From NCBI GenBank assembly GCA_009602725.1, contig WELB01000001.1:314171-352626 (forward strand): a DNA stretch of 38,456 bases, given 5' to 3'. The position numbers and the translations under genes are program-made. Position 1 is the stretch's first letter. Each line of letters opens with the position of its first letter. Under the pieces are notes generated by a model. The model did not search any database, was not told where the DNA came from, and worked only from the letters and a program-made list of their open reading frames with translations. Source of the stretch: Spirogloea muscicola (taxonomy: Eukaryota; Streptophyta; Zygnematophyceae; Spirogloeales; Spirogloeaceae). Below are positions 10,835 to 22,941 of this stretch, one piece after another.

Positions 10835-12601
10835 ATGGACGGCGCCGGCGCCCTGCGTCTGCCCCGCCGCATGGACGGGCCCTTTGCAGGTTTGCCGCGG
10901 TCGCCACATGCACAGCTTTGCCGCCCTCTGAGCTGCTGCATGGACGCCGTGCCGCTTTCCTGCGGCAGCGGGCTCAGGGGTGGGTGGCGGCTGTGCGAGC
11001 TGCCCGTGGTCCTTAGCTGGTCGGCCTCGGCCCGCGGCTGGCCTCGGGCAGTCCGTTTTTCTGGTCGGCGCGCCTGGACTGAGAAGTACTGGGCTGCTCT
11101 GACGTTTTAGAACATGGCTACCAGAGCCGGCTTAGCAGCTCCGGCCATGAGTCTTCGAGGCAGCGTCCTGACCGGGGAGGAGGGAAGTCACGTGTGCGGA
11201 CTTTTGTTTAGGATGAGGCTGACGAGCTTGCTGTTGCTCTACTAGTGCTCAGCATGGTGGAAGCCATGCCAGGAAGCCGGTAGCTTGGCCGCTTGGCTGA
11301 CATATTGGGAGCTGCCTCTGCAGGCTCCGTCGGTTCTCCAATGGCTCAGGCGGCCACCGCTGTCGGCGGCCAGCTGAAGCAGCACGCCGCGACAGTCGCC
11401 GGCGCTGCCGCTGTCATGGCTGGCGACCTTGCACGCCACCATGGCCATGACAACTGGTACTTTACCATGCAGATCATTGTCTGTATCACCGCAGCGTAAG
11501 TGTACACGCTCTGACCGGCTCCTGGTCCTCTGAATATATATCGAAGTTGCGCAAGACAAGGCATGCATTTACTATTGCAACACTGCACCTGCTCGCATTG
11601 CGCAGATGTGCCTTGTTATCAGGGCTGTCTTGCCACAATTCGATTGCAGTTGACTGTGACATATCCTCCATCAGCTGTGATAGCTATAGTCGGAATAGCA
11701 GGCAGCGGAGGTGTGTAAGTTAAGAGTTAGCATGCAGAAGGAGAAAATCTTGCTTCCCCCATTTTGACGGCCCTACTGCTTTTTGGCATTTGGTTCACCT
11801 TGCAGATTCTTGCTGTTTGTCGACCGCACCCACTGGCGCTCAGACATGCTGACTGCGCTGCTCGTCCCCGTCATCTTCCTCACACTCCCCCACCATGCCG
11901 TTCACTGGCTCAGGTTTGTGTGAAATTTCTGTTGAGCTCTTTGTCTTTTCAAATCTGATATTGATAAGTTGAAAGAGCTGGTTGCAAGTCCTCATGTGAT
12001 GACCTTTCTCCCATGTTGCTGACAAGCCAGCTCGTGTATTACTTCTGGGCCTTTGTCAACTCAACTTATAGTTTGGCTTGCTGTTTGAGCAGGGGCGAAC
12101 CAGGACATTGGATTGTGTTCATCTGCACAGTAATTTGGCTGTTCATTCCACAAACTGTTCCGCGTGACTGGCTTTGTAAGTCGAGCTGGGATGTAAATAG
12201 CCATTCTTTCCTGACGTTTCTAGCTTGTACACTGCTTCGCATTTTGTAGCAGACATGGTATTCTCCGGCATTATGAAAAGCTCAATTTTAGTCACTGTAG
12301 TCAACATTGCTTGACAGATTTCTAATCTGTTTCCTTGTTGTGTACAGTGCATGGAGAGCTGCCATATGTGCTCCTCATCCTCCTCATCATCTCGCCAAGC
12401 AGAGTTTTGGAGCTCCGTAATACGCCATATGGCATTGTCATCATCTTCCTCGTTGGCGTGTATCTCTTTTACGAGCACATCGTCGCATCGGAGGGTGTGC
12501 GCAATGCATTCAACAACCAGCGGGCGGCTATCTCCATCGCACTCACCATCCTCCTCATTGTGCCTGCCATCATGCTTGGCCACTCGCTGTCCTGGTACTG
12601 A
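10835..12601 (+). CDS. COR413-type cold-regulated membrane protein
   Basis: COR413 proteins are multi-pass membrane proteins restricted to green plants and algae. They are induced by cold and drought and sit in the plasma or chloroplast membrane; their biochemical role is unsettled. Five exons (10835-10889, 11324-11495, 11806-11913, 12093-12175, 12348-12601) join with consistent phases (1, 2, 2, 1) into about 223 residues, close to the family's usual 200-220. The family signature is clear: FVDRTHWRSDMLTALL, PVIFLTLPHHAVHW, HWIVFICTVIWLFIP, YLFYEHIVASEGVRNAF. Several hydrophobic segments follow one another, and the protein ends ILLIVPAIML..SLSWY. The start is the ATG in GCCATGG, preceded by a CGG-rich leader. 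The N-terminus is short and polar, with no obvious transit peptide, so a plasma-membrane type is a little more likely, but this is not certain. Confidence 0.9.
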
Positions 12602-13309
12602 GGTACTGGTCATTCGGTATTCTCAAAAGGATACCTAAGGATTAAGGATGCTCTTGTCAAAGGGCGTTGACTTTTGCAGCAATTAACCAGGCAGTTGTTA
12701 AGGCTTTGTCATCGTAATTGCTGTTATTCTGATTTGCCATTGCGAAGCAGTGTTTCTTACAAACTCTTGCTCGTTAAATTTTGACCACTACAATCTGGGA
12801 GACTTGGGAAATCCGGTCTCCTGGTAAAGAGTGTACATCCCTACGGACTATAAATAGACTCCTTTTGTAATACGGACTTGGTCTTTGAGTTTGTGTTAAC
12901 ATTTGTGCAAGTTGTCATGATAAGCTTTCCCTACAAACTTGGCGAGTTCCTAGCTCATAAGGTACTGTGAAAGTAGCAATTTCAAGTCTGCTGGGTGTGG
13001 TACTGCATTGCATCATATGATACCAATGCCCATGGTGCCACGGTACAGCTGCGACAGTGTTGACTTTTGGCCAGCAATCGCAACATCAAGTTGCAACATT
13101 CAGAAATCTATACGGACGTGTTGGTTACCAGGCGAGATCCGATGCACCATGTGGTGAAATTCGCAGTAGCAGCCAAGGATCCTAGAACGTTTTCTGAAGT
13201 GCAACGTTCTTTTGAAAATGCCCCCACAATGCCAGTAGCAGCTAAAATATAAGTACAGCCGTTTGTTGTCAATCGAATTGTAAAGACATGATTGACAGGA
13301 GCAAGTCTT
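12602..13309. other. Intergenic region between convergent COR413 and TatD genes
   Basis: This interval is AT-richer than the coding exons and presumably contains both 3' UTRs. I see no conserved reading frame, RNA gene or repeat-family hairpin in it. Confidence 0.5.
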
Positions 13310-14672
13310 TTATAAGCTGTCATGTGAGAACACTCTCCGCGAATTCAATGTGGCGGCCTCAACCACCACTTCAATGGGCCTGCCCTGCAGCTCGGCTACC
13401 TTAAGAGCCACATATGGCAGGAAGGAGGGTTCGTTGTTCCGCCGCTTGCGTTGCTCCGGGGTGAGTGCCTTTTTGGGAATGTTGCGGGGGATGAGGAATG
13501 GCGCGTCTGTCTCAAGCAGCAAGCGGTCTAGCGGGAGGTGCGGGATGGCCGCCTGAAGATCCTGTCCGCGGCGCTCATCACACACCCAGCCGGTTATTCC
13601 AATGTAAATGCCGAGACTCAAGTACCGCTGCATTTCCTGCCCAACACAACATGAGCAGGGCTGCATCAGCAACTCATATCATGCACCTGCTAACCTAAAA
13701 TCTCACCATTCTGTTGCTTCTTAAGACAAACACTATGTGACCTCCTAGCGAAGAGAGAATATGTTGAGGCAGACCCCGTCAGGCTGGCACTACTAGTTCC
13801 TCCTGTCAAGCTTCGGTATAGTCAGCAGTGCCGGTATTGCTTGAGCTCCAGCTGATGGCACTTCACAATGGTCTAACCTCTAAGCTACCAGTGAAGCAGT
13901 GGAGGACACCACGAAGCTGCGGAGCGTGTGGCTCGAGCAGCTCCACAAGCCTTTTGTGCGCGCTTCGCTCGTGGAGAAAGAGCGGCAAGCCTGTGTGCAG
14001 CGCCAGCTGAATGTGCGCGACAAAGGCTGCCTCCTGTGGACCAGACATACTGGCAATGTCAGCACTTAGATGAGCGAGTCTCTGTCCTAGACTTTTCAAG
14101 TACCGCTATGTCAACATCTTCTATGCACCTGGTCCGCTGGAGTGCTGAAGTTACGATCAAAGTCCAGGCCGCACTCGCCGATGGCGCGCACGAGCTTCGG
14201 TTCCGCCTCAACCAGGAGCTCGAGTTCACGCAGGCTCGCCGCCAGCCCATGCTTCACGGCCTCGCCTGAGTCGTGCGGGTGGATGCCGGCCGTGCAGAGC
14301 AGGGCCACCCCGGTCTCTGCCTCCCGGTTGCTCTGAGTCAACGGGGCATTGTCCTCCCAACCTGGTCAGTTGCACTATATAGACTGCCCTCTGAGTGAGA
14401 CGACCTCCTGTTGCCAAGAGCAGCAGACTGACTGAGATCTGCTGCTGCAGTTGCGGTTGTAAGGGGGAGCCAGCTTAAGGGCAGCCCGGTGTCGCAACCA
14501 GCTGCAGCACCTGGCAGAGGTGGAGCGCCTGGCGGCTGCTCTGCACAGAGGTGCCTGTGATCATGAGCTCCCGCACGCCGGCCTTGGCGGCGCGCTGCAG
14601 GACGTCCGCCAGGTGGGGCCGCAGCGAGTCGTGCCCGAGGTTTGCGCCTATGTCGAAAAGACCCAGCGGCAT
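13310..14672 (-). CDS. TatD-type metal-dependent DNase
   Basis: TatD enzymes are TIM-barrel, divalent-metal 3'-5' exonucleases involved in DNA repair and in nuclear degradation during cell death. On the minus strand four exons (14511-14672, 14129-14332, 13878-14033, 13310-13636), all joined in phase 0, give about 282 residues; bacterial TatD has about 260. Metal and active-site motifs are intact: LFDIGANL at the N-terminus, [68 protein letters not shown] and the NEPSFLPYV end. The third exon's donor is GAG|GTTAGA, needed to link FTGSLE to EMQRY. I chose the ATG directly before PLGLFDIG. The frame stays open upstream, and another Met at 14745-14747 could add 25 residues, possibly a targeting peptide. 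Confidence 0.92.
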
Positions 14673-15044
14673 GGCTGCCAAGCTCGGCGTGTCGCCATCT
14701 CTGGCCAGAGCTGGGTCGTCGCAGCTGCCTGCGGTGGTTGTCGTCATGCTGGCTGACCGCGAGCTGGGTTTCCCGGCAGCCTCCGCCCCAGCCAGCCCTG
14801 CCGAAGCTGTCGACTCAGCTGGCCTGGGCCCGCGCCGGCAGCGCCAGCGGCTGCGGAGGCCGCGCCAAAAGCTACCTGGAGGTGAGCCGCTGCAAGGGAA
14901 TGACCACCAAATATGAGGCCAAGCAGTCATCAAGGCGTAGCAGGGCTCGGCTGCCTGAAAGAGGCCAGGAGTCGGAATTGCCAGTTGACGAGATGCAGAA
15001 GGTGCGACTGTGATCTGATGATCCAAGACTTGGGCTGACCCCTA

Positions 15045-15125
15045 GACCCAGAAGCCTGTCTCACAGACCGTAACCCTAGAACCCTTACCCTAAACAAAGC
15101 CTAAACCGTAAACCGTAAGGGTTCA
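15045..15125. repeat. Degenerate telomere-like motif cluster
   Basis: Within about 80 bases occur CCCTAGA, AACCCTAG, ACCCTTACCCTAAAC, GCCTAAACC and GTAAACC, variants of the plant/algal CCCTAAA telomeric unit. They are not in tandem register. A similar GTAAACCCTAGCCC lies at 25013. Confidence 0.45.
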
Positions 15126-15892
15126 TGACTTCATGGAGAAGCCGAGCTTGATGCTGGGTATATCTAGCTCAACTGGGCTGTGCTGGCGCTTGCTGTGCTT
15201 TCCATTCCGCACCTGGTGCAGCGGCCACCGTGGCGCCCGAAGGAGGGCGGCCGGGGTGCCGCCGCCGCCGCCGCCGCCGCCGCCGCTCCCGGCGACGAGA
15301 CGGCGAGCATGAGCGGCCGCGGCAGCCCCAGGCGAGCGGCGCACGCCACAGCGACGCGAGTGCCGATGCAGCCCTCCGTGAGGCAGCCACTCTGCCTCCG
15401 TCAGACGCTGCAACGTCGCGGTGGCGCCGCGCACTCCGATGGCCCGTCAATGCGGCGGCCTTACCGCCACCGCAGGCGCCGGGCCCGGCGCCGCGGCGCG
15501 CGGCGGGAGCGCGGGGCGCGGGCTGGCCGCCACGAGTGTGGCACACCCGGGGCCCCACCTCCGCGAGCAAGGCGGGGGGTCGACACGACGTCAAGCTTTG
15601 ATGGGCAGCCGACGTTCGCGAGGACCCCGGCCGCTGTTGCGTTCGAATGGGCCGCCCCTGACCGCAGTGGAGAAAGCCACCAGGCACCGACCGCTTGGCC
15701 AAACGTCCGCGCCGCCGAGCGGACCGTCTCGCTCCTCCAGTCGCCAGGCGCCCTACCCGACGATGAGAAAGAAAGGGGCCGATGCCTTTGAATGAGGCCC
15801 GGGAGATTGCCTTCCATCGAAAGAGCTGTTCTGATTTACATTACCCCGAGTTGGCGGTCGCAAGAGTGAGTGGCAAGGCAGCCCCCCACTCG

Positions 15893-16050
15893 GAAGAAAG
15901 TGCTCGCCCATTGAGAATAGGGGCTGGAACAACCAGCCCGAAAAAGAATGAACAGAGTACGAGAAGGGGGCCAGGGGAAGAAAGTGCTCGCCCATTGAGA
16001 ATAGGGGCTGGAACAACCAGCCCGAAAAAGAATGAACAGAGTACGAGAAG
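15893..16050 (-). repeat. Exact tandem duplication of the hairpin tail
   Basis: Two identical blocks of about 73 bases (about 15894-15966 and 15978-16050) begin GAAGAAAGTGCTCGCCC and end GAGTACGAGAAG. They are separated by GGGGGCCAGGG, a period of 84. Each holds the hairpin GGGGCTGG-AACAA-CCAGCCC. Identity of the blocks implies a recent duplication. Confidence 0.9.
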
Positions 16051-16085
16051 CGCTAAGTAACAGAACCGAAGCTGCTACGAGACAC

Positions 16086-16397
16086 TCAGTAACCCCTGCT
16101 AAGCAGCCGCAGATCAGAGATGCTGGGCCCACTCGGCGGGGCCGGGCCGACGGCTTGCGCCACTGGACGGATGGCCGTCTCGCTCCCGTTGGGCCCGAGC
16201 CGAGACGTCGTGGCCGCCCCGGCCGCGCGAGCCCGTTTCGAACGCCCTTCAACGGGCAGCATCCTTCTCTTAACGGGCCGCCGCCGTGCCCCGCCCGCCA
16301 TCTCCACCCGCAGCCCGTCGCCCCACTGCGCCCCGCGCCTCGCCGGCCAGCCTCCCTCCCTCCCGGCTGAGCTGCTGGCTGACGCCACTACCCTCAA
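16086..16397 (-). mobile_element. LLSRGY-tail repeat copy
   Basis: A minus-strand frame ends SISDLRLLSRGY-stop at 16086. The tail beyond it (toward 15890) is the hairpin duplication described separately. Upstream of the tail the frame is GC-rich and does not resemble the other copies, so the true 5' limit of the repeat is unclear. Confidence 0.5.
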
Positions 16398-16696
16398 GCA
16401 CCCCCCCGGGAAGCCGTTGCTGGCGCCGCCGCTTTGTCCTCGCCGCGGCCTCTCGCAGAGCCCTCTCTAAAGCCGGATCACGGAAAGCCGACCTTTGGCG
16501 ACGGCGCTGCTGCCGTCAGACCGCGTTCGCCTGCCCGAAGGCGTCAGGCATGCGTTATCGGGCTTGAGTAGCGCAAGACGGTACTCGCGTTGTTCACAGA
16601 GGGCAGCTTTGGTGTTCTGCAGCAGCCTGCGGAGAGCGTCAGCAGTTCAGGGTTTACGTGGTGGAGGTCCTGTCCTCCGGGCAGCGTTAGAGCAGG

Positions 16697-19600
16697 ATGA
16701 AGATCGTGGAGAAGGTCAAGGCGGCCTATGCGGAGGACCGCACCATCTTCTCCTTCGAGTACTTCCCGCCAAAGACTCAGGAGGGCGTGGAGAACCTGTT
16801 TGACAGGATGGATAGGATGGCCGCGCAGCAGCCAGCCTTCTGTGATATCACCTGGGGAGCTGGAGGTTCTACGGCCGACCTTACACTGGACATTGCCACA
16901 AAGATGCAAAATATGGTGAGCTGAATCGCCTGCTGCAGTAATATAATTATGGCATGCCGCAGTGTTTGTGCAGTTTGGTTTTTGGACCAACACATATCTT
17001 GCTGTAATTAACATTGTGTGTTGCTATGATTGACTCCCTCCCTGCATGTCGCAGGTGTGTGTAGAGACTTCTATGCACCTCACCTGCACAAATATGCCAG
17101 CTGAGAGAATTGACTCAGCACTTGACAAAGTGAAGACTTCGGGCATTCAGAATATCCTCGCTTTGAGAGGGGATCCTCCCCATGGTCAGGAGAAGTTCGT
17201 ACAAACAGAAGGAGGTTTCTCGTGTGCTTTGGACCTGGTATGCTGCTGGCTGTAGCTCGTGACTCTGAGGAAGCAGGAGCTTGTGAGACTAGTCAGACTT
17301 GTGGCTACTAGCAGATGCGTAACAGAGTGCGGGCTGGCAGTGGTTGCAATTTCACGGAGGTTTCCGATATATATCATCAAATCCTGAACCCCTGATACAG
17401 TGCTTGGTCCATCTAGAATCCGGAAATATTTCGGATAAGGAGACAGTACGTCTTCAGTTGGATCGTCTTATTAGAAGCTTCCATTGACGCGGTGTACTTT
17501 GTTTGTGACGTGTATTCGTCAATCCATGTAAGTGCAGGTGAAGCATATCAAGTCCACTCATGGTGACTACTTTGGGATTGCAGTTGCTGGATATCCTGGT
17601 CAGTTGCTGAATTGACCATACCTTAAAAGAGCTGGTCGCGCAGACAGGTCGATTTGCAAGGACACATGATGCATGTACCACCTTCTTTGGTTGCAAAGTT
17701 GACAAGGAGCCTGATTGACCTATCAAGGAGGGCGAGGTGAATAACTTTCAATATGTCTGCTATGCTCAGAGGCTCACCCGGACGCTATAAGCACTGATGG
17801 CGCAACTAATGAGGAGTATGAGAAGGATCTAAAGTACCTCAAGGAGAAGGTATAGTTGCAAATATTAGCTTCTGTCAGCCAGCATATGTTTGGCATAACC
17901 AGCGGTACTGCAAGCAGGGGTCCGCAGAGACAACTCGAGATGGAGGCTTGTACACAGGCAAATGTCAACTTGTAGAGCATCTCATCAGGAATGGGGCTTA
18001 TATTCATATGATAGCACCAAAAACATAGGAAAAGAGGGAAGTTAGTAGAAGATCATCCTCAGTGATCCCTTTTAGACACCCTGTGCTCAGCAGTCCTGCA
18101 TGTTGTTGTGTGTTGCAACTCAGACAGCTTCTGAAGTCAACAGACTATTCACTGTGACGCTTTCTTTCCATGTGCAGGTGGATGCAGGCGGGGAGCTAAT
18201 CATAACACAACTTTTCTATGACGTGGACATATTTCTCAAATTCGTGACAGATTGTAGGCGCATGGGGATTGATGTTCCCATAGTACCTGGTGTTATGCCA
18301 ATTGGCAATTACAATGGTTTCAAGCGTATGACAGGCTTTTGCAAGACAAAGGTATGTGTCGACATGCCTATCAAAGTAAATGTGCCCCATTGTTGTCAAA
18401 GTTATAGTCGGAAAAGCTTGCTGACGGGCTTGCATACTACACTTGTGTCCTGCTTAGCAGAATGCATGCATTGGTGAAACCTGGTAGTCTTGCGGATAGG
18501 CTGTTTCATGTTGGAAGAGCTTGCTGACTGGCTTGCATACCACACCACTGTCCTGCTAACTAGGATCTATACACTGGTATAATTGTGATGGTCTCACTTG
18601 TAAGATGATCTTGGTAACAGCAGTCAGATGATGCTTGTTAATCTGCTCAAGCAGCTGATAAATCTCTGTACCAAACCTCCTGAACAAAAAGTCATGAAGT
18701 GTCTCTGGTGTAATTTGGCCCACCTCATCTTGATATGCTCAGGTGACGATTGTTGCAGGTGCCAGCCCATATTCTGGAAGCTCTGGAGCCCATTAAGGAA
18801 AATGATGAGGCTGTGAAAGCCTATGGCATTCATCTTGGTATCCAGATGTGCCGTAGGTTGATAGAAAGTGGCATTCGCACCCTGCACCTTTACACTCTAA
18901 ATTTGGAGAAGTCCTCCTTGAGCATCTTGCAGGTAACCACTTAGTCCTTTTAAGCATGCCCGAAGTCCCGGTGATTTATTCTGCTATAGCCCCGTCAGAC
19001 GACTTGCATCCCAGGGAGGCTGATATGTGTGTTCACAGTGTCATCTGACAGATGAGCAACGTGGTACTCTTTCCTGCCTGCCATTGTTGTTTCACATTCA
19101 TATACGGATCAGGGCATCGGCACTAGCCTGTGCGCTGACCATGCCTGTCCAGTTGCATATTGTTCAACTATCCAGGGCCTTGGGCTGATTGATGGAACCA
19201 GCATGCCTAGATCTTTGCCATGGAGGCAATCTGCTAACATCAGGCGGTCGCTTGAGAATGTCAGACCTATTCACTGGTATGCCTGTACTTACAGAGCTCG
19301 TGAAGAGTGCTTATCTGCAAAAGATAGCAGCTGGCAGTAACAGCAACTGTTGCACAGTGAATTAAGCAAGCAGATTCAACCAGATTGCTTCAAATCATCA
19401 GCCGAACAGAGGAGCTAAATGCAGAAACACAAGCGTGCAGGGCAAATCGACCACGAAGTTACATCTCGAGAACAACAGACTGGGATCAATTTCCTAAGGG
19501 TCGATGGGGTGATTCTCGCAGCCCTGCGTATGGTGATCTGTCTGACTACCAGGTAAGCTATACCATATATATGGGGTAAACCACTGGTTTATGACCGGTG

Positions 19601-21254
19601 CGAAGTGTCTGGCTGAGGCATGCAGCATCGCTCTTTCTGTTTGCATGTCCTCAATCTCAGTAATGTGCATAGAGACTCATTGCAGGGCTTCCTGCTCAAA
19701 CAAGCTCCAATGACTCAGTTAGCGCTGACAACTTTTGATTGTGCAAATGTTTGTCTTCATTCTCATGTGGCAGTTCTTGAGAAGGAGGTCTAGAAGCAGC
19801 AAGCTGCAAGAGGAATGGGGAGCAAATATAGGCTCCGTTGAAGATGTGCAAAAGGTAATTGCATGTATGTGCTGACATCCCTTCCTTCTCACATACAAGG
19901 ACGTCAGAAGATATATTGCATGCTGGGGAAATCACAACGTACTTGTACGTGTATTGACTAAGTTCGCATTGTTGGTGCCCTGTGCTTGCAGCTATTTGCA
20001 GATTACTGCGCAGGGAGGCTTACAACCTGTCCTTGGTCAGAACTTGAAGGGCTCCAGCCGGAGACTGAAATGATCAATGAGAGGCTTGTGGCCATCAATC
20101 TGAAGGGCTTTCTGACCATCAATTCCCAACCGCCTGTCAATGGGGAGCCTTCCTCATCTCCTGCTGTTGGTGAGAGCGTCTGCCATGCATCACGTTCTTC
20201 TTCACATTATGTCCTATTTGGCTCTCTCCCTGGGGCAGATGCTGCTGATGAGATGGTGATCTAGTTAATTTTGTGGAGAAGGACGTAGCCTGCCAGCTGC
20301 TTATGCAGATTGTGCGGGTTCCCCAGGTTGGGGTGGACCAGGTGGTTATGTCTACCAGAAGGCATATGTCGAATTCTTCTGTTCGATCGAGCAATTGCAG
20401 GTGTGTTTTCTACGCAACTACTTTATCACCTCAGTTCATAGTAGATATATGAGTGACGTTAGCTGCAGTCCTCTTCTACTGTTGCTGATCATGTGAAAGC
20501 AGGTTTTTTTTGGCAATTTGCAACCTTGCAGCACCATGTTGGTAGTACTGTCTGGGTCCAATGTAGAAAGGTGATACTTGCTCAGATGAAATACTAATTG
20601 CTAGTTGTTATTCGCAGGCAATGATAAGCAGATTGAAAGACTTTCCCTCCCTCACCTACATGGCTGTCAATGCTGTGGGGGATGTGAAGTCCAACGTTGG
20701 TCCAAGAAGCGTCAACGCTGTGACTTGGGGTGTTTTCCCAGCCAAGGAGGTAGTGCAGCCAAGCGTGGTGGATCCAGTCAGCTTCCTGGTGTGGAAGGAG
20801 GAGGCTTTTGGCGTGTGGCAGGCAGAGTGGGGTCAGCTGTTCCCTGAGGACAGCCCATCAAAGAAGCTTCTCACAGAGGTGTGTTCATGGTCTTAGTAAA
20901 CATGATACTTTGTATGTGGTGACCTAGGCCTACGTGCAGCACCATGTGGTGCAGTATTGACTGAGGTGTTCCCGTGAATTGAAGCACGCTATATCTTGCT
21001 CTGATCGTTAGATCCTACTTCAAGCAGCTTGTATGTACAGCACTGCTTGAAGCACAGAGCAATATCCAAGTAGGAAGCGTCAGCTCTGCAAACATATCAT
21101 GCAGTTGCTTGGATGTTTTCAAGCTGTTATGTAGAGCCCAGTTTTGATTGCAAGATTTTACATTTTACAGATACACGATACCTTTTACCTTGTGAGCATT
21201 GTGGACAACGACTACATTCGTGGCGACCTATTTGCAATATTTCAGGATCTGTGA
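16697..21254 (+). CDS. MTHFR: Methylenetetrahydrofolate reductase, full length
   Basis: MTHFR is a cytosolic FAD enzyme that reduces 5,10-methylene-THF to 5-methyl-THF, the methyl donor for methionine synthesis. Thirteen exons join without a frame error: 16697-16915, 17055-17237, 17538-17598, 17770-17849, 18178-18351, 18759-18932, 19176-19276, 19441-19552, 19774-19854, 19992-20169, 20327-20400, 20618-20878, 21171-21254. They give about 593 residues, the size of plant MTHFR. The N-terminal catalytic barrel shows [53 protein letters not shown] and [12 protein letters not shown]. The linker has [30 protein letters not shown]. The C-terminal domain has [40 protein letters not shown] and the end [10 protein letters not shown]. 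All key segments are intact. The ATG at MKIVEKVK matches the family start. Confidence 0.97.
18411..18560 (+). repeat. Imperfect tandem duplication inside an MTHFR intron
   Basis: GGAAAAGCTTGCTGACGGGC at 18411 and GGAAGAGCTTGCTGACTGGC at about 18511 each continue with CTTGCATAC.ACAC...TGTCCTGCT, a repeat of about 50 bases with period of about 100. It lies in the intron between exons 5 and 6. Confidence 0.8.
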
Positions 21255-22637
21255 TTTCCAAGATGCTCGCAGTCAGCTGATTTCTGTCTGTCCACATCTT
21301 GGAGCACCATCAAAGTGCCTCCACTTTCTTGCACACTGCTGGTGACGCCCTGACTGATACCCTTTTTAAATCCAGTGTCTGCAAGGCTCCCCCTGCTTGT
21401 ACTCAATAGAGCTCTGATCAATACAGCTGTCAGGTAGCTGCTCTGCACCAGAGCCAGAGTTATATTGTGTGCCCCTAAAGTCAGCATAAGCTTGACGGCA
21501 ACAGGATTGGATCCAGAGAAGCCAGTAGAATACCATCAGGCCTGCTCACAGGGGGCGCATTTATTGACGAGGTGTCGTGGACGCATTGCCTCAAAAGGTT
21601 TCCTTCAGTTAGTAGAGAGGCTGCACTAGCCTAGTGCTTGGAAGTCTTTGAGGATGGATGACCTTGGGGCTTCTCCCATTTTGAGACCTTGTCCATTCTC
21701 AGCCACCGCCCTTCGTGGAAAAGCACCGTCTCCACGGAGAGGGCCTTGGTTGTCCATTCTTTTGGGGCTGGCCTTTCACAGCCACAGCCTCCTTCTGGAG
21801 GCTTCTCTCAGAGATTATCTGTGTCATGACCTACCACAGTCGATCTGCAAGGTGGTGACCTCGGGCGAGTAAGGAAGTGGCTGCGTTTTCTCCATATTAG
21901 TGGTGGCGGATAAGTGGCTGCGTTTTATCTGCAGCCGAGCGCATGCTTGGGATCCAACATAGCCTGGGCAGGCTGGGTAGACGAGAGCCCTTAGTATTTT
22001 GGTGTCAGCTTTTTGGAACGTATGCGTTGAGTGAAGTAAGAGGTACAACGCTGCACATGCCAGAGGCTTTAAGGGTGAAGGAACAGAAGGAGGCGGCTGC
22101 GGATAATGAAGGAGCGGTTGTAAAAGCCAGCCAGATGCATACTGAGGGTGTTCATGACAATAGTGGCGGAGCCACAGGCTAGGCAGACAGGGCGCTCTTC
22201 CTAAGAACCAAGAAAAGGAGGGGAAGGAACAAAACAAGAGAGCAGGCGCGCGGTATGCATGTAATGCAAGGGTGGCCAACGCAAGCCAATCCATTGTTCA
22301 GGCAAAAGCTAGTGCAAAAAGTGGGGCTACATGAAACGAAGCCCGAAGCTAAGGTGGTTAAAGTAACAGTGTGACGTCAGTAATACCCAAGGGTGAGCAC
22401 ATAAACCCGACAGGCTAACGGGAAAGAAAGCGGCTGCTGATATGAAAGAATCGGCTGTGAAATGCCAGCCAGATGCATACAGGTGTTCATGACGGAGCCA
22501 AAGGCTAGGCAGACAGGGCGCCCTCAATACCCCCGTGTCAGCAGTAGGAAGTCAGATGAGCTGAGGGGAGGAAGAGCAACCCCGCTGCGCAAGCCAGAGG
22601 CTGCTGCAAGGGCGCGACCAGCGCGGCGGTGCAAAGC
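21255..22637. other. MTHFR 3' flank and repeat-family debris up to the gap
   Basis: After the MTHFR stop there is about 380 bases of unremarkable flank, then repeat-family material. At 21640-21800 there is a + strand copy with CTTGTCCATTC and the hairpin GGGCTGGCC/CACAGCC near 21767. From about 22060 the copies are on the minus strand. Confidence 0.6.
22060..22637 (-). mobile_element. Two minus-strand copies of repeat subfamily 2
   Basis: Read on the minus strand, a frame starting inside the gap gives RRAGRALAAASGLRSG and ends SSSDFLLLTRGY-stop at 22524. It is followed by the GCCTAGCCTTTGGCTCCG and GTATGCATCTGGCTGG tail. A second tail with the same order lies at about 22100-22200, preceded on the minus strand by the inverted GCCTGAACAATGGATTGGCTTG leader at about 22240-22310. 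The first copy runs into the N gap. Confidence 0.6.
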
Positions 22638-22941
22638 NNNNNNNNNNNNNNNNNNNNNNNNNNNNNNNNNNNNNNNNNNNNNNNNNNNNNNNNNNNNNNN
22701 NNNNNNNNNNNNNNNNNNNNNNNNNNNNNNNNNNNNNNNNNNNNNNNNNNNNNNNNNNNNNNNNNNNNNNNNNNNNNNNNNNNNNNNNNNNNNNNNNNNN
22801 NNNNNNNNNNNNNNNNNNNNNNNNNNNNNNNNNNNNNNNNNNNNNNNNNNNNNNNNNNNNNNNNNNNNNNNNNNNNNNNNNNNNNNNNNNNNNNNNNNNN
22901 NNNNNNNNNNNNNNNNNNNNNNNNNNNNNNNNNNNNNNNNN
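22638..22941. other. Assembly gap (304 N)
   Basis: A run of N. It interrupts both a repeat copy on its left side and the last visible exon of NOB1 on its right side, so the stop codon of NOB1 is hidden. Open frames reported across it are artefacts. Confidence 1.

Larger units (their letters stand above)
14748..16696. other. GC-rich divergent region between TatD and MTHFR genes
   Basis: This interval holds telomere-like motifs (15045-15125), a very GC-rich block with GCC runs (15250-15790), the tandem hairpin repeat (15893-16050) and a minus-strand LLSRGY-tail copy (16086-16397). Long open frames on both strands in the GC-rich block overlap one another and have no recognisable motif. The 200 bases before 16697 probably hold the MTHFR 5' UTR. 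Confidence 0.5.

Noticed and set aside
15045-15125. A true chromosome end
   Set aside because: Motifs are few, out of register, and flanked by ordinary genes on both sides.
15169-15817. Long overlapping open frames on both strands in the GC-rich block
   Set aside because: They result from high GC content (few stops), have no recognisable motif, and several frames are open at once.
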